Origin: Sebastes aleutianus
Taxonomy: Eukaryota; Chordata; Actinopteri; Perciformes; Sebastidae
Direction: 5' to 3'
DNA: 64,000 nt
Assembly: GCA_916700875.1 (NCBI GenBank)
Contig: CAKAKS010000060.1
Coordinates: forward strand, 32,260,804-32,324,803
The position numbers were made by a program, and so were the translations under genes. The notes beneath the pieces are model-generated. The model worked only from the letters and a program-made list of their open reading frames with translations, was not told the origin of the DNA and made no database searches. Of this stretch, positions 23,935 through 34,205 are shown in pieces. The stretch's first letter is position 1. Every line of letters begins with the position of its first letter.

Positions 23935-24628
23935 TATCTTTTCTTAACATATCTGTCAAAGAGCCTTGCAGGAACAGAGCACACACTCTCACACAAACAT
24001 AGCCACGCAAAACACAGGAGCAAACTGGACACAGCTTAGAAACACATTCAGGGTCGTAACAACGCATACAAGACAGCCCGCTGTTGTTTCAGTCACTCTT
24101 TCACTTCAGCTGTAGAAAATTGAATGTTAAACGCTGACCCTGTGATGTTCTGCTATTATTACTACAAATGCAAGCTCAATTATTTCCAGACTGATTCACT
24201 TCCAGTGTGGAATTTATACAGAAGAAGCCTTCGTTACACGGGGTAAAAAGAATCAATAATGTCATATTCTGAAATAAATATAATAGAAATATAGAAATGT
24301 CAGGATATTACAGAGCCTTGATATTTCTCAAAATCTGTGTCCCAGGATATAGTCATCACAGTCTCACAGCTGTTTCTTTTTCATGAAACATGTGCACCGT
24401 GTGATTTTGCCCATTCTGCCAAAATCACCACAGCTCAGCTCCGTCCCCGGGGGCAACGCTTCTTTGGCTCTGCCCCGTCGACAAATGTGATTATTCTGCT
24501 GCCAGAGCAGCTCTGTGTTTGTCTAACTAAAATGACTATCTGTAGTATATGTAAGCCTTCTGTAGGACTGCAGGTGTTGAAGCAGTGAGAGCTGCTGTCT
24601 TCTACGAACATACGTGGTTTTTAAATAA
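23935..24628. other. Unassigned non-coding stretch
   Basis: No gene or repeat recognised. Confidence 0.35.
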
Positions 24629-24683
24629 GGGCTGTCAATCGATTAAGATATTTAATCACGATTAAGCGCGTGATTGTCCATAG

Positions 24684-24884
24684 TTAAATCTGCAGTGGGT
24701 AGAAATGGAGCAAATATGATTAAATTAACTTATGATTAAGTTGTTTTTATAAAACAGTCACTATATTCTGACAGGTAATCTGAAAGAAATCATGTTCCAC
24801 TGTGTCCTCCGGTGCTCCTGATGGCATCTGCAAGATTTCACAGACCGGAGGAAAACAACCAGTCAGAGCTGATCGGGATCTTTA
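24684..24884 (-). mobile_element. Family A TTAA element nested in R1, truncated
   Basis: It starts TTAAATCTGCAGTGGGTAG, a mutated form of the family A terminus, and runs through TGTCCTCCGGTGCTCC and AGACCGGAGGAAAACAA, the reverse strand of the family A right half. The inner part is missing and R1 sequence resumes at about 24885. Confidence 0.8.
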
Positions 24885-25147
24885 TTATTGGAAATCAATT
24901 AACAATACAAAACAATAACAGATATTGTCCAGAAACCCTCACAGGTACTGCATTTAGCATAAAAACAATATGCTGAAATCATAACATGGCAAACTGCAGC
25001 CCAACAGGCAACAACAGCTGTCAGTGTGTCAGTGTGCTGACTTGACTATGACTTGCCCCAAACTGCATGTGATTATCATAAAGTGGGCATGTCTGTAAAG
25101 GGGAGACTCGTGGGTACCCATAGAACCCATTTTCATTCACATATCTT

Positions 25148-25626
25148 TGTCAGGGAGAGTGGAGCAGGTGGACCCAAATGCAGGAGATCACAACAGGATC
25201 AGACAACAGGAACTTGGAGAAAATAACTTTCATTAAATCTCCAATGAAGGCAGAACAGAAAACTCTCATGACAAAATCAAGGATCCAACAAAGACTGAAC
25301 AGAAAACCAGGACTTAAATACAAACTGATCTGACGAGAGGATGAAGTGCAGGTGGAGAGATGGGCGGAGAAGCTCAGGTGAGCGAAATGAGGTGATTAGG
25401 CCGAGGAATGGGCAAGGAGCTGATTGGCAGGGGAAAAACACTGGGAACAAGAAACGAGCTGATTGGTTGGGAAGAACTAACGAGGCTGATTCAGAGCAGG
25501 CGTGTAGATGGGAAAAGTACAGGAACACAGGAGGAAAAACAGAGTACAGAAAAGCCAAAACACAGAAAACAACTCAAGTTCTACAAAAAGTCTGAAGGCA
25601 TCTGGATACAGTGCCATACCGTGACA
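25148..25626. mobile_element. TG...CA element (solo-LTR-like) with 5-bp target duplication, nested in R1
   Basis: This 479-base insert starts TGTCAGGGAGAGTGG and ends CCGTGACA. It is flanked on both sides by ATCTT (25143-25147 and 25627-25631). The uninterrupted R1 copy at 62618 reads CACATATCTTGAGGTC with a single ATCTT, so the empty site is visible. TG...CA ends with a 5-bp duplication are what a solo LTR leaves. The ends also form a TGTCA/TGACA inverted pair, so a short TIR element is the alternative. It has no coding capacity; frames at 25277-25595 are chance. Confidence 0.85.
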
Positions 25627-25888
25627 ATCTTGAGGTCAGAGGTCAAGGGACCCCTTTAAAAATGGCCATTTTCGTCATCGAAATGTGGCGTTAGTAGGGA
25701 GTGTTATTTAGCTTCCTTTGCGACAAGCTAGTATGACATGGTTGGCACCAATGGATTCCTTAGGTTTTCTAGTTTCATATGACATGTCAGTATCTTCAAT
25801 CAAGAGCCTTACAACTGAGCCCGTTCCAACCTAAAAATCACAAGTTGTGTTAAAACGAATTTGCATTATCGCATTAACTTTGACAGCC

Positions 25889-27827
25889 TCAGTTTAATTA
25901 CAGCACTGCAGCTGTTAAAATACAAGGTATTCAAATGTTTAGTTTATCATAGACGTGAATAATGTGCAGACCCTTTGAGATAAAATAAAAATGCAGTGGA
26001 TCAGTATACTTTGACACAGCCATCCTGATTTGATTGGTGATCTATCTTCCCAGTGTATCAGGGCTGTATCGGTGATAACACACTGCTGGCTGCCAACATA
26101 ATATCTTATGCACGGCACCAAGTCTGCAGCACAGGATGCTTAGCAATGCCAGACACATCCAATCAAGACATTGTTCCACAACTCTGCAGAGGTTACCAAG
26201 TTAGAGTACAGAGCAAAGGAGCCCCCGTTTGTAATGAGCCAGAGTGGAATGCAGAGCGGGAGAGATGGAGAGCGAGATAGAGGAGGAGAAAAAGAGCAAA
26301 AGATGGAGCGGGATAGGACTGGATGAGGCTGTGGGAGCAGATTGCGTCAACGATAAGAGGTGGCGAAATCAATTCTGGACGAAATGAGAAAGATTGATTT
26401 GGGAGTGAAACAAAGGAAATAGTGACAAGGGCAGGTACGGGAGTGAGAAGGAGGGAAAGATGGCAGAAAAAGAGATATCACTTCTAGGTGACTGGAAGCC
26501 ACAGGAGGAAAAGTGACAAACTGTGAAACCTGTAAAATGCAGAACACTTTATAAGCAGACATTTAATGTGTCAATCAAAGAAAGCTTTATATTTTTCCAG
26601 TTTAGTTTCAGTTTGAAGTTGATTTTATCTTTTTTTCTGCTCTGGTCTAATTTGTATTTTGAGATCTGAGGCGCTGACATCATTTGTAAATTCTTTTGTT
26701 AATTCATTTTTTCTCATTCATCTGTTCTTAGTTTCTGACTCATAGTAAGATATAATCTGTCCCCAGTGGTTGTTGGGATGAATGAGAAGGTTTACAGAAG
26801 AAGCAGCAGCATCGTTCACTCGCCTCCTCTTGGCAGAGCTGCTGAACTGTGTGGGCAGCTTCATCTATTTGACACCGTGTGTCCTCGTTTGATTTTTAAT
26901 TTTCATATCCGTAGGAACCTTGGCGGAGCCTTTCTGAGGATCCCACATGGGAGATTAATAGTTTACCGTACTGGAATTATAATACATTTATTAATAATAG
27001 ATTGACCGTTGGTTTATTAATCATCACGAATCTTAAAAAGTTGTACATTTCTATAAAAGGGATTTAAATGGTGGTTATTTTTTGACACAAGCCCACCACC
27101 ATACTTTTTAACCCCGGCCGACGGTCACTCTGTCAGACATGAGTGCTTCTGTGCATCAGCTAAATTCGTTATTGCAAACGTTAGTGCTGTCTGTCAGTTT
27201 GTCTGTCTGTCCCGCTGGCCCCTTGCTCTCCCTCACTCATCCATTCACTCTCTTTTTACACCTCAGGCAAAAAGCGAGGTTGCTCTCCTCATTAACCTCC
27301 CTGCCTCTCTCCAGCTCACCTCGGGCCAGCCCCACCTTAAGCTGCACTCATTACTGCTGAATCAAGCTGGGGGGAGACAGAAGAGAAGCTGGGAAGCAGA
27401 GAGAGAGTGAGAAGGGGGGAGACAGACAAACACTCGGCTGGAGAGGGAAGACTGTCGTAATGGGTGACGGAGATGGAAATAAAAAAGGAGGAGAGAGACA
27501 ACAGCTGGAAAAAAAAATCAAAGAAAGGCAGAGATAAGGAGCGATTCGCTTTTAGTGTGGTTAAATGGAAAAAAGGACAAAAGAGACAGAGAGACAGACG
27601 GCAGGGCAGAGAATCCATTAGGGAGCTCGGGAGTGGCTAAGATGATGTGTGAGCCAGTCATAAGCAGACATGCTCAGAGCTTAAAACTATGGCACTTGGC
27701 ATGGTTATCCATGACAGATATCTACCTTCAGATCCCAGTTATTCATCAATGCCACGTTTCTGTTGGCTGCCAGACTACCAATTCATGCTGAGAGCAAAGT
27801 GCTTCATGGCCTCTCCTATAACAATCC
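25889..27827. other. Repeat-poor non-coding stretch
   Basis: It holds a purine-rich tract at about 26225-26480 and mixed C/T- and A/G-rich tracts at 27180-27610. No exon can be supported. Confidence 0.35.
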
Positions 27828-28690
27828 GGTCTCACGGGAAGATGTTCGGCGTGTCATGAGTACACCACGCAAACGTTCGCAGTTAGGTTCAGGGGAGAAA
27901 ACCACTTGGTTTTGTTAAGGAAAAACATCATGGTTGGTCTTAAAATACTACGGAAACAATGTAACACAACGACGGAAAACCGGTCCATTAAACTGTTGTC
28001 AGGTTATCAAATAGGCGTTATCAGTCGCTATAAGCCCCATAGATGTGAGTCAATAGGGGCCTACTACACCCACTAATAGGTTGTATCATCTATTCACATG
28101 GTAGATCACCAAAAGAAGGTATAAAAGAACACAACAGCAACCTCTAGCGACCGTAGTAATTATGACAGGAGCAGAAGCGGAAGTCAGGCGCTGTAGTGTG
28201 AAAGAAACAGTGTGAAACTCCAAGGGGTGGAGGTTGGGACGATGGATGGGACACAAAACACAGGACTTTCACCAGGAGACCGAAGTTCGCATGCCGTGTG
28301 AAACCAACAATGTGTAGTTAAACTTAACCAAGTGTTTTTTGTTGCCTAAACCTAAAGAAGTTGTAGTTTTGTTACCTAGACCTGAAGAAGCCTTTTCGTT
28401 TGTGTTCAAAACGTGAAGTTTCTTTCAGTTTTACGTGTCTGAACGTCTATGGTGCTTACAGCGACCGATAACGCCTATTTAATGGCCTGATAACAGTCGA
28501 ATCGGGTGCAGCAACACGTCACAAACGTCACTAACGTAACTTACAAAACCAAACACCGGTCTCCTGGTTAAAAGTCCAATGTTTGTTGGACCCATCCACG
28601 TCGCCGCCCGCCCACCTTAAGTGGTCTTCCTCACTTTTTATACTACGTCACTAACTGTTACTGCAGCATTTATTTGCGGCTGTTTTTACA
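27828..28690. mobile_element. Family H element(s), composite
   Basis: GTTAGGTTCAGGGGAGAAAA and TAAGGAAAAACATCATGGTT at 27882-27940 match family H words near 37400 and 47970. At 28205-28260 the GGTGGAGGTTGGGACGATGG segment mirrors the right arm at 28590-28620 (CATCCACGTCGCCGCCCGCC). The right arm ends near CATTGCAGTC at 28700. Boundaries between possible separate copies are not resolved. Confidence 0.5.
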
Positions 28691-29021
28691 TTGCAGTCAG
28701 TACAGGACACCAATTGCAAAATTCTGTTGTGCTAGGGAAACAAAGACCGCTTCATTATAAAATAAATAAATAACTGAGCTGTTTTAAAGTCATTCAGCAT
28801 TTCATTAAATTCTCTTTGTATGAGCACAATTCAATCATACAAATTAATGAAACAGACTTTAATATAACCTTCTTTCACATGAAAATATAATTTCTTTTTT
28901 TTAATAACTGCTTCAAAAGACTTTTCAGCTGCTATACAACCTACTCAATGAGAAGAATGTTTCAGTATTTATATAACCCAATAATGATATTTGTTTTGTG
29001 TAAAAGCGAATAGAAACATGA
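28691..29021. other. AT-rich unassigned stretch
   Basis: AT-rich sequence without a recognised feature. Confidence 0.35.
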
Positions 29022-29767
29022 GCAGTGTTTCTCACATATAGACTTTACTTGTGCAGGCCGCCTATAGGCTATATTAACGGCCACCCTAGTGTATCTGCCT
29101 GAGAGAACAACATCATCCACGATCGATTAACTAGTGGACTAGTAACAGCAGAACGCCATCTGGGAGCAGATAAAGAGCTCTGCTCCGCTGGTGCAGCCTC
29201 GGGCCTCGCTGCCTCAGCTGTCCGGGCCGGACGGACCAACGACGGAGACGCGGGACTACGATGCGGCGGCCCCGAAGTGCTGCTGCACTCTGCTCACCCG
29301 GGACTGCAGAGTGAGGGATGGACTGCTGCCCGGGCTGCACAGCATGGAGGATGTTCCCACTGTACCGTACTGCCCTTGTTGGACACATTATGCACACACG
29401 ACGTTCGCTCCCATCCAGACCGCAGTGATGGTTTTTAATACATCTTGTAAGCCGTTGTTTTACTGCTTAATCTTTCATTGAACATAACAACGTTCTCATC
29501 GCTGATCTTTCTCTGAGACAGTGTAATACTCCCACTTGGGCGACTTTTATTTTTAAACAAACCACACGTGTGCACGGTTCCTGTTGTCCCGGGCCGACCA
29601 CAAATAAACAACACAACATGTACCAACGCGAAACTGATGCAACACAACAGATAAACATCGGCAACTGCCGTCGGCGAATGTCATCTCATTTGTGATAGGC
29701 CGATGGCTGTCAACAAGGCGAATATCGTCCAATTACGATTCTTGGCCGATAAATCGGTGCGTCCCTA
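29022..29767. mobile_element. hAT-type element ends around a GC-rich core
   Basis: The left side starts CAGTGTTTCTCACATATAGA, and the right side ends CCGATAAATCGGTGCGTCCC TA, both shaped like known fish hAT termini. The two termini are not inverted copies of each other, so this may be two partial elements joined. The core at 29150-29350 is GC- and CpG-rich. The open frames there (29131-29397, 29191-29481) show no protein family that I recognise. Confidence 0.5.
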
Positions 29768-30535
29768 GAGGATACACTGTGTACAAAAGACACGGGGAAC
29801 TCAAGAAAGGCAAACTTATTGCGCGCTAAATGCCTTACACATTATCGGGGCATTTATATGCCTTTTCTGACTGGACTAATTCCAACCAAACTGCTTTTTT
29901 TTCTTTTTGGACCCTTCTTATCTGCTGCTGTTTTATGGCTGAGTCAGAGTTCAATAATCCCTACAAACGTATCACTGATTAATGAGATGCTGCTTAAAGT
30001 GCAACAGTTATGGATACAAATGAATGCAAAACTACTCTTGATGATAATGAAACACACGTTTTTTTTTTCTGTGAAAAGTTCAGTTTTTTTGCTGCCCATT
30101 TGTTTTAAGATCTATGGGATATCTGGATGATTAATGGCACGAGGAATGCTCTTGAAGTACTATCATTAAGAAGTTTTTAATTAGTAGGGGATGGTTTGCG
30201 GAGTGAGACGCAGCACTTATTCCCGGACTGAGAGGAAAAACGACAGAGCTCAGCAGCAAAGGGGCCTCCTCATGGCCAGAAGGCGACCAGCGGACGCTAA
30301 CTAAGGCACTGATGTGACATGAAACACGACCGGCCGATCCGACATCAGTCTACGCTAATGCAGTTATTACACTGATGTTTATTTTGTGTCATTGTACTTC
30401 AATAGCCCGTGTCAGTGACTTCTTGCATCTAGAAAGTGAGAGTGTTGCAGTGCAGTGATGGAAGAAGTTTGATGGAGTGGCGAATTAAAATGAACGGAAA
30501 ATGGCAGTTGCATTTTGAAAGCCATAAAACAGAGC
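29768..30535. other. Repeat-poor non-coding stretch
   Basis: No gene recognised. The frame at 29819-30130 has hydrophobic runs but no start context or homology that I can name. Confidence 0.35.
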
Positions 30536-30554
30536 GAGAGAGAGAGAGAGAGAG
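30536..30554. repeat. Short (AG)n microsatellite
   Basis: About nine AG units within unique sequence. Confidence 0.9.
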
Positions 30555-32055
30555 CATTAGGCAGCAGACATGATTAAATTCCATCATCTATTACAGCTCA
30601 GCTCGTGGCTTTGATCTGGCTTCAAGGCCGCACTCTCTGGCGCGCTCAGGCTCCATTCGCTTCTTAAGGTGACTCTCCCCGCGCTGTGTTTCATCATTCA
30701 TTTACCATCCATCATTCTCTGCCTTCGGGGGAAACACATCCATGTATGTTTATATGCCCGCTTGTGCCAGCATATACACTTACCACACACTCATCCTTCG
30801 GTTCAAGTAATTAGCAGCCTTGGCCAAGATGGAGTACAGCATTTACATTTTGACCCTCAAAAGCCAGAAACCTTCAGCTTTTCTACATTTGTACTTTTTC
30901 TCCTCCCTCCACTTCCTCCCTCTCTCTTGACAGGCTCTCTTTGTCGTCTCCTCTTCAGACTCAGATGCGGCTCCTCAATTTCAAGGTGCTTTACAAGCGT
31001 GGCGCGTTGCGGCGGCAGCAATCATCAGTGAAAACAATTGTGCGCCTAAAGTGGATGTAACAACATCAGTTTGTGAGGCGCTAACAGGGTTGTGTCAGCG
31101 CTGGAAATTAATAGGTTATGGTTAATAAATCAATTTTCTTGAATTAGAATTGTGAGGCTTGTTCCTTTTTTTCTCTCAGTTTGGAAAGTTTAGATGAAAC
31201 CAATTTAACAGGTGGAGCTTTAACGTCAATCGACCTCTGTCATCTTCCCCTGACCCACCACTCCCTTCTTTTTCCTTCTCATCTTCTTCATGTCGCTCAA
31301 ACATCCTAACCCCCGTCCCCCTACCACTTTTCCCACCGATCCAGCTATCAATCTCCATCCGTAATCCCCTACATGAATCTCCCATCCAATTCCCCTCTCC
31401 TTCCATCTGCAGTCCTCCATTTCTCCGGGAGCAGTTGGATCTCACACCACAATCTCCTCTCCAGCTTCTCCCAGTCTTTTCCCTCCTTGTTCCATATATT
31501 CCTCTCCCTCCTCCCAGTCTCTCTGCTGCCTCGCACCTCTTGGGATAACATAACTCATAGGACAAGCCTTTCGAGACCAAAGGCTCCCTCTCCTTCAATC
31601 CTTCTCAGTGGGGTCCTCTGAGGGACAATGATTACAGCCAAGTCACTGACGCCCCCGCCATGCCAATTAATGTGCAGAGCTTAAACATGGAGCATAGGGG
31701 AAGGAGGGGGAAAAGTGCCCGTGCCCGCATCTCCATACATTACCATACTAAACAGGCTGGTGGGGCGTCTCAGCCCAACTGGTAGCTCTACAGCAGACAC
31801 TTCAGGGACGTGTCCCCCCAACCGGACGTACTCCAAGTCAGACATGTTTGCATAAACTTCCCCGCTCCTCAAACAAGCTCGGCGAGGTGTCCTTTTGTGT
31901 TTGTCCTCACCGCCAAGGTGCCAGCATCTGACATTATAGTATGGGTCTGCTTTATACTCTATTAATTGGGTGTGAAATTACTGTCATTTCAGCCCAGGCA
32001 CTCAAGGTGTCTCAGTGACTGTGGGTGGTATAGGCTCTGGCATATACTTTATGTA
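30555..32055. other. Repeat-poor non-coding stretch with pyrimidine-rich segment
   Basis: 31230-31540 is strongly C/T-rich on the + strand, which gives the Gly/Arg/Glu-rich minus frames at 31176-31598. No exon can be supported. Confidence 0.4.
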
Positions 32056-32135
32056 TAGACAAGTTTATTTATATAGCACATTTCAGCAACAAGGCGATAC
32101 AAGATGCTTTACATGAAACATCAAAAGCAAAAGAA
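32056..32135 (-). mobile_element. L2-type LINE 3' tail, inverted
   Basis: ACAAGTTTATTTATATAGCA and CATTTCAGCAACAAGG followed by GATGCTTTACATGA have the form of the reverse-strand 3' tail of a fish LINE, as at 14800-14850. It lies head-on against the + strand L2 body that starts by 32163. Confidence 0.65.
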
Positions 32136-32159
32136 ACACACCACAAAAGGACATGTGAT

Positions 32160-32640
32160 CACATGTCACCATTTTTGGCCTCCCTCCACTGGCTTCCTGT
32201 CCGTATCCGGGTTGATTTTAAGATGTTATTGCTTGTTTTGAAGGTTTTAAATGAGCTGGCATCACCTTATCTAGCAGAAATATTGCACTTTCATACCCCA
32301 GTTAGAGCACTGAGGTCGACCAATCAAATGCTTCTGGATGTCCCCAGAACTAGACTCAAAAACAGAGGCGAGCCTTTGCGGTGTCTTCCCCTATTCTTTG
32401 GACAGCTATATGTTTTCCTATTAAAACAGCTCAGGCCATAAAATTGAAGACGCTGCTGAAGAGACTCACCTCTTCTCGCTGGCATTTCATTAAGTTTATC
32501 GTCTGTTGTCCTTCAACTCTTTTACTGCTATTATGTGCACATTATGTTTATTGTTTTTGCTCTGTTCTTATTGATGCTTGCTTTGTATTCATTTGTATTA
32601 CGTACATGTTCAGCACTTTGGTCAACTGCGGTTGTTTCAA
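32160..32640 (+). mobile_element. L2 LINE fragment, reverse-transcriptase C-terminal region
   Basis: The frame at 32163-32441 contains LHWLPVRIRVDFKMLLLVLK, PVRALRS and LDVPRTRLKNRGEPLRCLP, the characteristic C-terminal block of fish L2 ORF2. A frameshift near 32395 breaks the reading. The trailing segment TTCAGCACTTTGGTCAACTG at 32609 is the usual start of the L2 3' UTR tail. It is a dead fragment. Confidence 0.85.
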
Positions 32641-32689
32641 TCTGAGACCTGCTGGATTGCGGGCGATCCCGACCGACTTTACTGTGTTT

Positions 32690-32835
32690 AGAGGCTGTAG
32701 CAGGTTCAGTGTTAGAGCTAGAGTGAAGGTACCATTGGTACCAACCATGTCATGCTAGCATGTCGACAAGGAGGGTAAAATAACGCTCCAAGTTAGGATA
32801 CATTTTGGCGACCATTTTTTTAAACTTGACCTCCC
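32690..32835 (-). mobile_element. R1 hAT-like element, internal fragment
   Basis: GTACCATTGGTACCAACCAT, GTCATGCTAGCATGTCG and AAATAACGCTCCAAGTTAGG are the minus-strand form of the R1 segment that lies at 36160-36230. Both ends are missing. Confidence 0.8.
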
Positions 32836-32897
32836 TGTATAAAATGACCTGTGGTGACCTCTAGGATAATCACAGCCTCATGAAACTTTACAGCCAC

Positions 32898-33160
32898 AAA
32901 CTAGAGACCTAGAGCATTCAGAGGATGGATGGATCAAACTAGAGACCTAGAGCATTTAGAGGATGGATGGATCAAACTAGAGACCTAGAGCATTCAGAGG
33001 ATGGATGGATCAGACTAGAGACCTAGAGCATTCAGAGGATGGATGGATCAGACTAGAGACCTAGAGCATTCAGAGGATGGATGGATCAGACTAGAGACCT
33101 AGAGCATTCAGAGGATGGATGGATCAGACTAGAGACCTAGAGCATTCAGAGGATGGATGG
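32898..33160. repeat. 38-bp minisatellite, seven units
   Basis: Seven head-to-tail 38-base units begin at 32898, 32936, 32974, 33012, 33050, 33088 and 33126, the last slightly short. Each contains ACTAGAGACCTAGAGCATT and ends GGATGGATGGATC. Units 1-3 start AAACT and units 4-7 start AGACT; unit 2 has TTTAG for TTCAG. There are no spacers, so it is not a CRISPR array. Confidence 0.97.
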
Positions 33161-33604
33161 CTTTCCTAGCTAGATTGACAATAAGGGGGTTTCTGAGCAG
33201 TTTACACAACAGAAGTGCTCGCCACCCAATTGCCGAAAAATGCAATTCTCCAAATGTCAAAAGTTTTTTAAACCAAATCACAGCATCGTTTTTCTATGGT
33301 GTTCCTCAAGGTCTTGGTGTCTTAATGTGGTATTTTGGAGGAATTATTGATCATTTCTATCAATCTTCGAGTGGTAGAAAATTGTTAAATTTAGCACCAA
33401 GACTGTGTAACAAATGGTATCAACCCTTTAACACTTTAAACATTTATTTAAATTAATTAATCAATTATTTATGTTTATTTCTGATTTATGACTAAAATAA
33501 TTTGACACACAGTCCTGAAAAGCACTCTAAAAAAGACAAAACGGGTCTGATGTGGGTCTCAGGGGGTTAAACGTGCTATATACTGTAAATAAAGGTTGAT
33601 TTGA
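33161..33604. other. AT-rich unassigned stretch
   Basis: AT-rich; no gene recognised. The frame at 33157-33456 begins in the minisatellite edge and has no known domain. Confidence 0.35.
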
Positions 33605-33903
33605 CATAACATTCATCCATCCATTCATTATCTGTAGCCGCTTATCCTGTTCAGGGTCGCTGGGGCTGGCAGCCGATCTCAGCCGACATTGGGCGAAGGC
33701 GGGGTTCACCCTGGACAGGTCTCCAGACTATCACAGCGCTGACACACAGAGACAGACAACCATTCACACTCACATTCACACCTACGGGACATTTAGAATC
33801 AACAATAAACCTAACCTGCATGTCTTTGGACTGTGGGAGGAAACCGGAGAACCTGGAGAAAACCCACGCTAACATGAAGTGTGAGGCGACGGTGCTAACC
33901 ACT
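33605..33903 (-). repeat. Abundant teleost interspersed repeat (CCTGGACAGGTC type)
   Basis: CATCCATCCATTCATTATCT, GGGCGAAGGCGGGGTTCACC, CTGGACAGGTCTCCAGACTA, ACAACCATTCACACTCACAT and CATGTCTTTGGACTGTGGGA are words I know from a very common fish repeat. Its class is uncertain and orientation is arbitrary. It directly joins an L2 fragment. Confidence 0.75.
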
Positions 33904-33909
33904 TGACAT

Positions 33910-34205
33910 TCACATACAATTAAACACATTAAAGAGCCAGGAGGATAGACAATTAAAACAAGCGAAAATAGAATAAGACAGGTATAAAACACAAGAATAA
34001 AAGTATGTGCAGGGCTTTGTTCCAGATATGTGGAGCAGAAAAACTGAACGCTGCTTCTCCATGTTTAGTTTTGACTCTGTCGACAGAAAGCAGACCAACC
34101 AGACCACCTGGATGCTTCATAATGTAGCATAAACCATTCAGTGCTTTATAAACCAACAGTAGTATTTTGAGATCAATTCTTTGACAGACAGGAAGCCAGT
34201 GTAAA
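33910..34205 (-). mobile_element. L2 LINE fragment, internally deleted
   Basis: The minus-strand frame gives LHWLPVCQRIDLKILLLVYK, then VKTKHGEAAFSFSAPHIWNK, the L2 C-terminal block with part of the middle lost and the rest degraded. No functional product is expected. Confidence 0.85.

Larger units (their letters stand above)
24629..25888 (+). mobile_element. R1 hAT-like element, copy carrying two nested insertions
   Basis: It opens with GGGCTGTCAATCGATTAAGA and closes with TTTGACAGCC. Between them the R1 interior is split twice: by a truncated family A element (24684-24884, minus) and by a TG...CA insertion (25148-25626). Removing the inserts leaves sequence that follows the copy at 62618-63284. 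The flanks TTTTAAAT and GTTTAATT are only weakly alike, so the target duplication is uncertain. Confidence 0.85.

Noticed and set aside
32898..33160. CRISPR-like regular array
   Set aside because: Units are head-to-tail with no spacers, and the genome is vertebrate; it is a minisatellite.
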